Below, in pieces: positions 1 to 4,853 of a stretch of DNA of 5,705 nt (position 1 is its first letter; every line of letters begins with the position of its first letter). The stretch is taken from assembly GCA_904398675.1 (NCBI GenBank), contig CAJFPI010000241.1, positions 1 through 5,705 of the forward strand. Reading direction: 5' to 3'. The position numbers were made by a program, and so were the translations under genes. The notes beneath the pieces were generated by a model, which had not been told where the DNA came from, did no database searches, and saw nothing but the letters and a program-made list of their open reading frames with translations. This DNA comes from an uncultured Oscillospiraceae bacterium. Its GTDB lineage: Bacteria > Bacillota > Clostridia > Oscillospirales > Oscillospiraceae.

Positions 1-1
1 C

Positions 2-721
2 GACGGCCCCTTCTGCCCCCTCAAGGAGCGGGTCACCAAGTTCATGGCCGCGGAGAAACGGGTCTACGAGGAGACCGGTGAGCACAGTCTCTACGCCGTG
101 AATATCTCCGACAGCACCGAGAAGGTCCGGGACAACGCCTACCGCGCCCTGGAATACGGCAACAACTGCCTGATGGTGAACGTGTACACCACCGGCTTTG
201 ACACCCTGAAAATGCTGGCGGAGGATCCCAATATCAACGTGCCCATCCTGGCCCATGTCAACTTCGCCGGCACCATGGCCGCCTCCACCTACACCGGCAT
301 CTCCGCCCCCCTGCTCATCGGTAAGATCACCCGGCTGGCCGGCGGCGACTTCCAGATCAACGGCCACCCCTTCGGCAAGTTCCCGGTGTCCTATAAGGTG
401 TTCTACCGCTGTTTCAAGTTCTTTACCCAGCCCTGGTGGAACATCAAGCCCATGATGTACGCCTGTTCCGGCGGCACCACCCAGCTGGCGGTGGAGAAGA
501 TCATCCAGGCCGTAGGCACCGACGTGATGCTGGCCGCCGGCGGCGGCGTTCACGGCCATCCCGACGGCAGCGAGGCCGGTGCCAGGAGCATGCGCCAGGC
601 CATCGACGCGGCCATGCAGGGCATCCCCGTCCTGGAATACGCCAAGGACCACGCGGAGCTGGGCCGGATGCTGGCCTATTTGAACCCGGATTTGAAGAAA
701 AACTTCGACCTGATGAACTGA
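2..721 (+). CDS. RuBisCO-like protein (RLP), C-terminal part; possible diketo-methylthiopentyl-1-P enolase (MtnW-like)
   Basis: This is the last 239 codons of a gene that begins before the window; the reading frame is open from base 2. The visible part matches the TIM-barrel domain of RuBisCO large-chain-like proteins. The first visible residues, DGPFCPLKERV, are what follows the catalytic KDDE motif in this family. Further on are LLIGKITRLAGGDF (the loop-6 lysine region), ACSGGT (phosphate-binding serine region) and AAGGGVHGHPDG, a signature of RLPs. True RuBisCO is unlikely because the loop-6 GKLEG motif and typical CO2-fixing residues are replaced. The next gene is an MtnX-like phosphatase 27 nt downstream, so a role as the 2,3-diketo-5-methylthiopentyl-1-phosphate enolase of methionine salvage is the best guess. 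Another RLP reaction (isomerase or epimerase on a sugar phosphate) cannot be excluded, because the catalytic lysine lies outside the window. Confidence is high for the family and moderate for the reaction. Confidence 0.85.
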   Translation, partial: DGPFCPLKERVTKFMAAEKRVYEETGEHSLYAVNISDSTEKVRDNAYRALEYGNNCLMVNVYTTGFDTLKMLAEDPNINVPILAHVNFAGTMAASTYTGISAPLLIGKITRLAGGDFQINGHPFGKFPVSYKVFYRCFKFFTQPWWNIKPMMYACSGGTTQLAVEKIIQAVGTDVMLAAGGGVHGHPDGSEAGARSMRQAIDAAMQGIPVLEYAKDHAELGRMLAYLNPDLKKNFDLMN

Positions 722-748
722 AGAAAACCGCAGGAAAGAGAGGGCGCC

Positions 749-1393
749 ATGTACGATACCATTGCGTTTGTAGATTTTGACGGCACCATCACCACGGAGG
801 ATACCCTGGAGGGGGCGATCCGCCTCTTCGTCTCCCCGGAGGAGTATCACCGCGTGAAGGAAAAGCTGGTGAAGGGGGAGATGACCCTCAGCCAGGTGGT
901 GCGCTACGCCTTCGACGGCGCGCCGTCAGCCCATCTGGAGGGGATGCTGGCCTATATCGAAAAAGCCCCCGTGCGCCCGGGGTTCCCGGAATTTCTGGAT
1001 GCCATGGAGAAAAAGGGGATCCCGGTGGTGGTGATCTCGGGAGGCGTGCGGCAGTTTGTGGAGATGAAACTGGCTCCCTGGCGCACAAAGCTTCTGGGGA
1101 TTCACGCCGTGGACCTGGATGCCAGCGGTCCGGAGATGAAACTGCTCTCCCCCTACGACGACGGCAACGAGCTCTTGAAAAAAACCGACGTAATGGCGCT
1201 TTATGACTACCGGACATCCATCGGCGTGGGGGACAGCTTTACCGACATGAAAATGGCTCTGGCGGTGGACACCATTTTTGCCAGGGATGTGCTGGCCCGG
1301 TATCTGCAGAAAATGGGGCGGCCGTACCTGCCCTATGAGACATTTTTTGACGTGATCCATGCCGTGGAGAGCGGCGCTGTGCCGCTGCGCTAG
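749..1393 (+). CDS. mtnX: MtnX-like HAD-family phosphatase
   Basis: This is a 214-residue cytosolic HAD-superfamily phosphatase. Motif I is DFDGT at residues 9-13 (nucleophile Asp9, acid/base Asp11). Motif II is VISGG at 95-99 (Ser97), a lysine near 144-145 fits motif III, and GDSFTD at 161-166 is motif IV, which binds Mg2+. The helical insert after motif I and the late LPYETFFDV segment resemble Bacillus MtnX, which removes the phosphate from 2-hydroxy-3-keto-5-methylthiopentenyl-1-phosphate; the length is close to that family (about 215-235). The ATG at 749 follows a purine-rich GAGAGGG Shine-Dalgarno at 738-744. The gene starts 27 nt after the RLP stop and is followed by a strong terminator, so the two are probably cotranscribed. 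The reaction is inferred from this pairing. A phosphoserine-phosphatase-like enzyme acting on another sugar phosphate is the main alternative. Confidence 0.8.
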   Translation: MYDTIAFVDFDGTITTEDTLEGAIRLFVSPEEYHRVKEKLVKGEMTLSQVVRYAFDGAPSAHLEGMLAYIEKAPVRPGFPEFLDAMEKKGIPVVVISGGVRQFVEMKLAPWRTKLLGIHAVDLDASGPEMKLLSPYDDGNELLKKTDVMALYDYRTSIGVGDSFTDMKMALAVDTIFARDVLARYLQKMGRPYLPYETFFDVIHAVESGAVPLR

Positions 1394-1409
1394 CAGCAGA
1401 GGGAATTTG

Positions 1410-1453
1410 CCGGAGGGGAGGGGCCGCAGGCCCCTCCCCTCCGGTTTCTGCTT
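1410..1453 (+). terminator. Rho-independent terminator after the RLP-mtnX pair
   Basis: A perfect 16-bp stem is formed by CCGGAGGGGAGGGGCC (1410-1425) and its exact complement at 1429-1444, with a 3-nt GCA loop, followed by a weak T-rich run (TTTCTGCTT). It lies 16 nt after the mtnX stop. The minus-strand zinc-ribbon gene ends at 1465 facing it, so the hairpin may act for both converging units. On the minus side, however, no T tract follows. Confidence 0.85.
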
Positions 1454-1464
1454 GCTTGGGAGGA

Positions 1465-1767
1465 TCAGCGGGTTATGTGTTCGGAGGGGAACACGACCTG
1501 CGCCTTATGGTAGCTGGACCAGTCCAGTTTCTGGCCGCAGCGGTCACAAAACGCGGCGTATTCCCGCTCCAGCGAGACGCTGCACCTGGGGCACAGAGCG
1601 TAGCCCGCGGGACCGCGGGTGGTCTGCAGCAGCAGGACCCGGGTGACGCGCATGGGCCTGCGGTAGCTCAGCTGCTCCCGTATGGACTGGGGCAGCGCCT
1701 CAAGACTGCTGCTTGCCGTTTTCCCGGCCGGACATTTCCTCGCCATCCTCGTCCGTGACGGTTGCAA
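1465..1767 (-). CDS. Small zinc-ribbon protein, overlapping the XRE regulator gene
   Basis: This is a small soluble protein of unknown function. Its C-terminal half carries a four-cysteine zinc ribbon, CPRC (Cys59, Cys62) and CDRC (Cys74, Cys77), separated by 11 residues and ending in GQKLDW. This form is common in small accessory proteins of Firmicutes. The N-terminal part is basic and has no recognised domain. The start is uncertain. A TTG at 1767 lies just after a GGAGGA sequence and gives 100 residues, while an ATG at 1746 gives 93 residues but has only GACGAGG directly against it. Either start lies inside the end of the upstream XRE gene (68 or 47 nt overlap, different frame), so translation is probably coupled. 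A partner or cofactor role for the repressor is possible but not shown by the sequence. Confidence 0.65.
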   Translation of the reverse strand: MQPSRTRMARKCPAGKTASSSLEALPQSIREQLSYRRPMRVTRVLLLQTTRGPAGYALCPRCSVSLEREYAAFCDRCGQKLDWSSYHKAQVVFPSEHITR

Positions 1768-1957
1768 GCTCCTCCATGGAAATGCCGACTGCCCGGCAGA
1801 TGCGGAACACAGAGGAAAACGAGGGGTCCACCTGCCTGGTCTCCAGCGTGCGGAGATGCCGGTCGCTGAGGCCGCTGGACTCGGCCAGCTTTTCCTGGGT
1901 CAGAGAGAGCGCCTTGCGCGTGTCGCGGAGTTTCTTTCCATTGAAGAACACCGCCAT
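1700..1957 (-). CDS. XRE-family helix-turn-helix transcriptional regulator (small)
   Basis: This 85-residue protein consists mostly of one Cro/C1-type HTH domain, at about residues 9-66. The helix-turn-helix is LTQEKLAESSGLSDRHLRTLE (about 19-39), followed by the typical DPSFSSVFRICRAVGISMEEL segment. The acidic, polar tail (VTDEDGEEM...) has no further domain. The ATG at 1957 is supported by an excellent AGGAGGT Shine-Dalgarno at 1964-1970. The gene leads a two-gene unit with the zinc-ribbon protein. A 13-bp inverted repeat (ATCTG-TGT-CAGAT) lies directly upstream of the ribosome binding site and could be an autoregulatory operator. Proteins of this size are usually DNA-binding repressors acting on their own promoter; the target genes cannot be told from this sequence. 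Confidence 0.85.
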   Translation of the reverse strand: MAVFFNGKKLRDTRKALSLTQEKLAESSGLSDRHLRTLETRQVDPSFSSVFRICRAVGISMEELATVTDEDGEEMSGRENGKQQS

Positions 1958-1970
1958 ACTTTCACCTCCT

Positions 1971-1983
1971 ATCTGTGTCAGAT
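1971..1983. promoter_or_regulatory. Candidate operator (13-bp inverted repeat) of the small XRE gene
   Basis: ATCTG and CAGAT are perfect inverted 5-bp arms around a TGT spacer, ending one base upstream of the AGGAGGT ribosome binding site of the XRE gene. This is where a self-repressing Cro/C1-type protein might bind. No convincing -10/-35 pair was found beside it, so the role is inference. Confidence 0.3.
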
Positions 1984-2074
1984 TAAGAGGGAAGTGGGGT
2001 TCTGGCCAGGATGCCTCCTTCCGGAATGGAAAAAAATGTCAAATTTTGTCGCTGCCGCCTCCCTCTTGACACAC

Positions 2075-2119
2075 AAAAAAAGGAAGAAGAGACTGCAGCT
2101 TGCAGTCTCTTCTTCCTTT
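2075..2119 (-). terminator. Rho-independent terminator of the XRE-sigma-anti-sigma-secreted protein unit
   Basis: Reading on the minus strand, a 19-bp perfect stem (arms 2101-2119 and 2079-2097, loop AGC) is followed by a run of seven T residues (complement of 2075-2081). It starts about 30 nt after the stop codon of the secreted-protein gene and is a textbook intrinsic terminator. The remaining bases 1984-2074 hold no gene. They form the spacer between this terminator and the XRE gene. Confidence 0.92.
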
Positions 2120-2148
2120 CAAAAGAGGGGGCGGGCCCCAATGGCGGG

Positions 2149-2583
2149 TCAGTTTGCCTCGACTACTCTTGTCGTTAAAGTGCGGGAGTCGCTGCCGGTG
2201 GAGTTCCCCGCGTAGACGGTTACCTCTGCGTAATAGGATTCACCGGAGACGGCTTCGTCAAATACATATGCATGAACAAAGCTGGCGGAGGTATGTAGTT
2301 CTAACAGTCCGTTGCCACTGGTACCGGTGACAGACTTGGCTAAAGAACCATTTTCTTTGTAAATCTTCACTGAGGTAGCCCCTACTGATGTCATATACCC
2401 TGCCGGTGTAACGGTTATAAAAATTTCTAAGCATCCGGGTTCGTTTAAAGCTGATATCAAGACTGAATAGCTAAGAAGATATTCGCTTGCTCTGAGAGGT
2501 TCTACTTCCTCAGCATTGCAGGGAACAAGAGTTGAAATGACAAGAATGCATGCAGCAAGAAATGTGATGACGCGTTTTTTCAC
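2149..2583 (-). CDS. Small secreted beta-rich protein of unknown function
   Basis: This 144-residue exported protein has a clear signal peptide: MKKR, a hydrophobic core (VITFLAACILVISTLVP) and a probable cleavage after CNA (about residue 24). The mature part of about 120 residues is polar and rich in beta-type alternation, with no cysteine except Cys51, and contains SEYLLSYSVLISA and VGATSVKIYKENG. This resembles a family of small secreted clostridial proteins (DUF6147-like, recalled from memory and unverified) with an immunoglobulin-like or beta-sandwich look. The start is GTG at 2583, preceded by GGAGGG inside the last codons of the anti-sigma gene. Only 2 nt separate the genes, so translation is likely coupled. 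The terminator follows directly. The gene is AT-richer than the sigma factor gene. It may be the ligand, sensor partner or target product of the adjacent sigma system; no enzymatic motif is visible. Confidence 0.8.
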   Translation of the reverse strand: MKKRVITFLAACILVISTLVPCNAEEVEPLRASEYLLSYSVLISALNEPGCLEIFITVTPAGYMTSVGATSVKIYKENGSLAKSVTGTSGNGLLELHTSASFVHAYVFDEAVSGESYYAEVTVYAGNSTGSDSRTLTTRVVEAN

Positions 2584-2585
2584 AA

Positions 2586-3455
2586 CTACCCTCCAATAGA
2601 ATCAAGCATATTACTAAGTTCAGAATCCGTGATTTGACCATGAATTGCACCAATATATCGATTGTTAATCCAGATCACGGTTTGAAATTCTAAATTGTTT
2701 AAAGTATAAAACGTAATTCCATTTTGTGTGAAGGTCTCTACGTTTTCATTATCCTTTTCAAATAAGAGGTTTTCTACGTCCTCTGTAGATGGAAAAGTTT
2801 GTGCTATTATATATAAATTTTCGTTGCCATATCGATAATTAAAACTGAGATAATCAGAGGTATATGTGCTATCATACCTAAGATGTTCCAACGTAAACCT
2901 CTCAGGACGAAGAGCAGGCAGAATCTCCCAGGGGACGGGGAAGTCCGTCTCGCCGATATCCTCCGCCACCGGGACGCCCACCTCTGCGGCCGACGCATCC
3001 AGCGTGAACCCGAACACATCGTCAGTCCAGCGGGCCAGCGCGCCGAAGAAGTCCCCGCCCGCGGCCTGCACGGCCACGCCGAAAAGCACCGCAATGATCG
3101 CCGCGATCAGCAGCGCGCGTTTCCATCCGTGGCGAAACCGGCCAGAGGGCTTTGCCTCTGGTTTGCTGTCCGTCTCCTGGTTGGATGAGGAATCTATCTC
3201 ACTGCTGTATAACTCACATCCTTCCATCTCCGGCACGGCGTAGATGGTCTGGAACCGCTCCCAGGCCGCATCCACATCCGTTAAGTTCCCTGCCTCCTTT
3301 TCTCTCTGTTCTACCACCTCCAAAATCTCTAATAAAGTATCAGTGTCCACGCTGTACTCCGGCGCCTCCACGCTGTTCCGCAGAATGCGGTACAGCTCCT
3401 CTGTGGACAGCCGGGCGATGGTTTCCCTGCTGATCTTCCGAGCAGAGTCCTTCAT
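2586..3455 (-). CDS. Membrane-anchored probable anti-sigma factor with C-terminal DUF4367-like domain
   Basis: This 289-residue single-pass membrane protein has three parts. Residues 1-112 are cytoplasmic, charged and helical (LSTEELYRILRNSVE, LLEILEVVEQREKE), and should face the sigma factor. Residues 114-132 form one transmembrane helix (ALLIAAIIAVLFGVAVQAA) after basic RFRHGWKR, giving an inside-to-outside orientation. Residues 170-289 are extracellular; the last part (NGITFYTLNNLEFQTVIWINNRYIGAIHG, ending in LDSI) matches the DUF4367 pattern often found on Firmicute anti-sigma proteins. No zinc anti-sigma HxxxCxxC motif is present. The ATG at 3455 follows a G-rich AGGGGGG sequence. The gene lies 110 nt after the sigma gene and 2 nt before the secreted-protein gene. 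Base composition falls sharply near 2915: the part coding for residues 1-180 is GC-rich and the rest is AT-rich. The anti-sigma role is inferred from order and topology. Confidence 0.8.
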   Translation of the reverse strand: MKDSARKISRETIARLSTEELYRILRNSVEAPEYSVDTDTLLEILEVVEQREKEAGNLTDVDAAWERFQTIYAVPEMEGCELYSSEIDSSSNQETDSKPEAKPSGRFRHGWKRALLIAAIIAVLFGVAVQAAGGDFFGALARWTDDVFGFTLDASAAEVGVPVAEDIGETDFPVPWEILPALRPERFTLEHLRYDSTYTSDYLSFNYRYGNENLYIIAQTFPSTEDVENLLFEKDNENVETFTQNGITFYTLNNLEFQTVIWINNRYIGAIHGQITDSELSNMLDSIGG

Positions 3456-3537
3456 ACCAGGATCCCCCCTGTCATACTATATATGTCTTTTATTTCCAAA
3501 AATGGACATGTTTTCCAGAAAAATTTCAAAAATTTTT

Positions 3538-3555
3538 GCGGCCCCTCAGGACCGC
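3538..3555 (-). terminator. Candidate attenuator or weak terminator between sigma and anti-sigma genes
   Basis: On the minus strand, 10 nt after the sigma stop, GCGGTCC and GGGCCGC form a 7-bp stem (one T-G pair) with a TGAG loop, followed by AAAAATTTTT and further AT-rich sequence. The T run is displaced by five A residues, so termination would be partial at best. It could lower expression of the downstream genes relative to sigma, or act as a processing site. No convincing separate promoter was found in 3456-3535. Confidence 0.35.
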
Positions 3556-3565
3556 GGCGTTCGAT

Positions 3566-4117
3566 TCAGTTGTTTTCTCCGCCGCGCCTTCGTTCCAGCT
3601 CCTTTTTCAGCCTGGCTCTGCTGCGCTGCATGCGCTTTTGGCAGGCGGCGAGGGAGATGTTCATCTCCTCGGCGATTTCCGCGTGGGACCATCCCTCGTA
3701 GGCGTACAGCCGGAGCATGCGGAGATCGTCGTCAGAGAGGCTCGATTGGATGATTTCGTGCAGCTCCCGGCAGTTCTCCTGTTCCAGCGCCTCCTCTTCC
3801 GCGGAGGCGGCCTCCATTTCTCTGCTGGTGGAGAGGAGGTTCAGCGTTTCGTAGGAGTCCAGCAGCATGACCTGCTCCGCCCGGTCTCTGCGGTAGTTGA
3901 AGATTTTATGCCGCATGGCGTTGACCAGCCAGCCCTTGGGATTTTCGGAGGTCTCCACTTTCTGGGGCTTTTCCAGCGCAGCGAGAAAGACGTCCTGGAC
4001 AAGCTCCTCCGCCACATGCGGGCGGATGCCCCTGCTGTGCTTGGCGTATTGGTAGAGCATCTGGTAGCATTCGCAGTAAAGCTGGTGCAGCAATTCGTTG
4101 TCTATACATGGTTCCAT
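3566..4117 (-). CDS. ECF-type RNA polymerase sigma factor (sigma-70 family)
   Basis: This 183-residue protein has only sigma regions 2 and 4, the layout of extracytoplasmic-function sigma factors. Region 2 spans about residues 5-80 and includes AEELVQDVFLAALE (36-49, core RNA polymerase binding) and PKGWLVNAMRHKIFNYRRD (60-78, -10 recognition). A glutamate/serine-rich linker follows. Region 4 spans about 116-175 with the helix-turn-helix GWSHAEIAEEMNISLAACQKR (142-162), followed by SRARLKKELERR. It should direct RNA polymerase to stress or envelope promoters while released from its anti-sigma partner. The ATG at 4117 is preferred over one five codons upstream (4132) because GGAGGGG lies 6 nt before it, whereas the earlier start has only GGATGGA. 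It starts 24 nt after the XRE gene stop and precedes the membrane anti-sigma gene, so all are probably cotranscribed. Its own target promoters are not identifiable here. Confidence 0.9.
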   Translation of the reverse strand: MEPCIDNELLHQLYCECYQMLYQYAKHSRGIRPHVAEELVQDVFLAALEKPQKVETSENPKGWLVNAMRHKIFNYRRDRAEQVMLLDSYETLNLLSTSREMEAASAEEEALEQENCRELHEIIQSSLSDDDLRMLRLYAYEGWSHAEIAEEMNISLAACQKRMQRSRARLKKELERRRGGENN

Positions 4118-4141
4118 ACGATTCCCCTCCATTCCATCCAG

Positions 4142-4498
4142 TTAATTGTCCAACAGAAATTTTCTGTTTTTTCTCAGCGATTCCTTCACCGCCGAGAGCG
4201 TATCCACCAAAATGCGGGTCTCGTATGGACTGCAGTCCTCAAAGAGCCGCTGTGCCTGCGCCTCAAAGATGGTTTTCGAGTGGATCACCGAGTCACACAG
4301 CAGTTCATCGACAGACACGTCCAATATATTGCAGATCGCAATGATGGTCGGCAGGCCCAGCTTGGTTTTTCCTGTTTCAATGTTGCTCATATGCGGTGTG
4401 GAGATTCCGGCGCGCTCGGCCAGGACCTCCTGCGTGATCTTGCCGCGTTTTCTCGCCGCCTTGATCCGCCGCCCAATTGCAGTGTAATCGATCTCCAT
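4142..4498 (-). CDS. XRE-family helix-turn-helix regulator heading the sigma-factor unit
   Basis: This is a 118-residue protein with an N-terminal Cro/C1-type HTH (about residues 7-68: IGRRIKAARKRGKITQEVLAE, GISTPHMSNIETGKTKLGLPTI, then LDVSVDELLCD) and a C-terminal helical tail of about 50 residues (FEAQAQRLFEDCSPYETRILVDTL...) that may dimerise or sense a signal. The MEIDY start at 4498 has GGAG 9 nt upstream and matches how this family usually begins. An alternative ATG at 4513 adds five residues but has a poor ribosome site. The gene is first in the unit, about 97 nt downstream of a promoter at 4603-4630, with the ECF sigma gene 24 nt after its stop. Regulators placed first in a unit usually control their own promoter; here it could set the level of the sigma factor. 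No further function is visible. Confidence 0.85.
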   Translation of the reverse strand: MEIDYTAIGRRIKAARKRGKITQEVLAERAGISTPHMSNIETGKTKLGLPTIIAICNILDVSVDELLCDSVIHSKTIFEAQAQRLFEDCSPYETRILVDTLSAVKESLRKNRKFLLDN

Positions 4499-4568
4499 GT
4501 AACCGCGCTCCATTTCTCTAGACTAAGGCTGAAGTCATTCTAATGGTTTGCGGTTTTTCTTATAATAA

Positions 4569-4578
4569 TCTATATAGA
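4569..4578. promoter_or_regulatory. 10-bp palindrome in the leader of the XRE-sigma unit (possible operator)
   Basis: TCTATATAGA is a perfect 10-bp palindrome in the AT-rich leader, about 20 nt downstream of the expected transcription start of the minus-strand unit. Its position suits an autoregulatory site for the XRE protein. AT-rich palindromes also arise by chance, so confidence is low. Confidence 0.25.
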
Positions 4579-4602
4579 GGATACTTTTTTTCACATTATT
4601 AT

Positions 4603-4630
4603 TTTATACAAATATTTTTAGACATGTCAA
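4603..4630 (-). promoter_or_regulatory. Sigma-A-type promoter of the XRE-sigma-anti-sigma unit
   Basis: Reading the minus strand, TTGACA (4625-4630) is a perfect -35, and TATAAA (4603-4608) is a good -10 after a 16-nt spacer. Transcription should start near 4596, giving a leader of about 97 nt to the XRE start at 4498. The surrounding leader is AT-rich. Confidence 0.75.
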
Positions 4631-4716
4631 GCGCCGCCGGCGCGGAGGCAGGGGGCAGGCGATGTGCCTGCGCTGGTGAAGGCAGGGCCTGCGGCGGCGC
4701 GTGCGGCGCTTCGGCG
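4631..4716. repeat. GC-rich block of nested inverted repeats in the divergent intergenic region
   Basis: Several short inverted repeats crowd together: GCGCCG-C-CGGCGC (4631-4643), GCAGGC-GATGT-GCCTGC (4655-4671), GCAGG-G-CCTGC (4682-4692), and GCGCCGCC (4631-4638) against GGCGGCGC (4693-4700). The block begins right behind the minus-strand -35. It holds no supported open reading frame. It could be a structured element, a repeat remnant or simply GC-rich sequence. It makes up most of the gene-free stretch 4514-4853; the rest of that stretch is the two promoters and leaders. Confidence 0.4.
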
Positions 4717-4718
4717 TC

Positions 4719-4734
4719 TGGGAAAATTTTCACA
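4719..4734. promoter_or_regulatory. Near-palindrome upstream of nfnA, Rex- or CRP/FNR-like
   Basis: TGGGAAAATTTTCACA matches its own reverse complement at 7 of 8 positions per arm. On the minus strand it reads TTGTGAA-AATT-TTCCCA. One half fits the Rex consensus TTGTGAA...TTCACAA exactly and the other is degenerate; it also resembles TGTGA-N6-TCACA of CRP/FNR proteins. It lies 20 nt upstream of the nfnA -35. The regulator is inferred, not shown. Confidence 0.4.
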
Positions 4735-4754
4735 AGGGCTTTGTGCGATAGGAA

Positions 4755-4783
4755 TTGACGCACGGGGACCGCCGTGCTACAAT
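4755..4783 (+). promoter_or_regulatory. Sigma-A-type promoter of nfnA
   Basis: TTGACG (4755-4760) and TACAAT (4778-4783) are separated by exactly 17 nt. Each differs from the consensus at one position. Transcription should begin near 4790, leaving a leader of about 64 nt before the nfnA ATG. Inverted 6-bp arms (GCACGG and CCGTGC, 4760-4777) occupy the spacer and could be an operator. Confidence 0.85.
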
Positions 4784-4853
4784 ATTATAAGTATGGGCAT
4801 TATACGGGCAAATTCGGTATGGGAAAACGATGAAAAGTGGAAAGGACAGTACC

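Noticed and set aside
2037..2042. TTGACA on the minus strand as a -35 for the small XRE gene
   Set aside because: No -10-like hexamer lies 16-18 nt downstream; that position is occupied by AGGAGG-like sequence.
3474..3483. TATATA/TATAGT on the minus strand as a -10 for the anti-sigma gene
   Set aside because: No matching -35 at the right distance, and transcription from it would begin almost at the ribosome binding site.
3536..4543. A long open frame of 335 codons on the plus strand, antisense to the sigma and XRE genes
   Set aside because: It is the mirror of genes with clear ECF sigma and HTH domains and good ribosome sites on the other strand. Its own translation has no recognisable domain and its start lacks a good ribosome site.
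4817..4823. Repeated GTATGGG (4791-4797 and 4817-4823) in the nfnA leader as an operator or riboswitch
   Set aside because: Two 7-bp copies in a short leader are too little, and no known riboswitch structure is visible.
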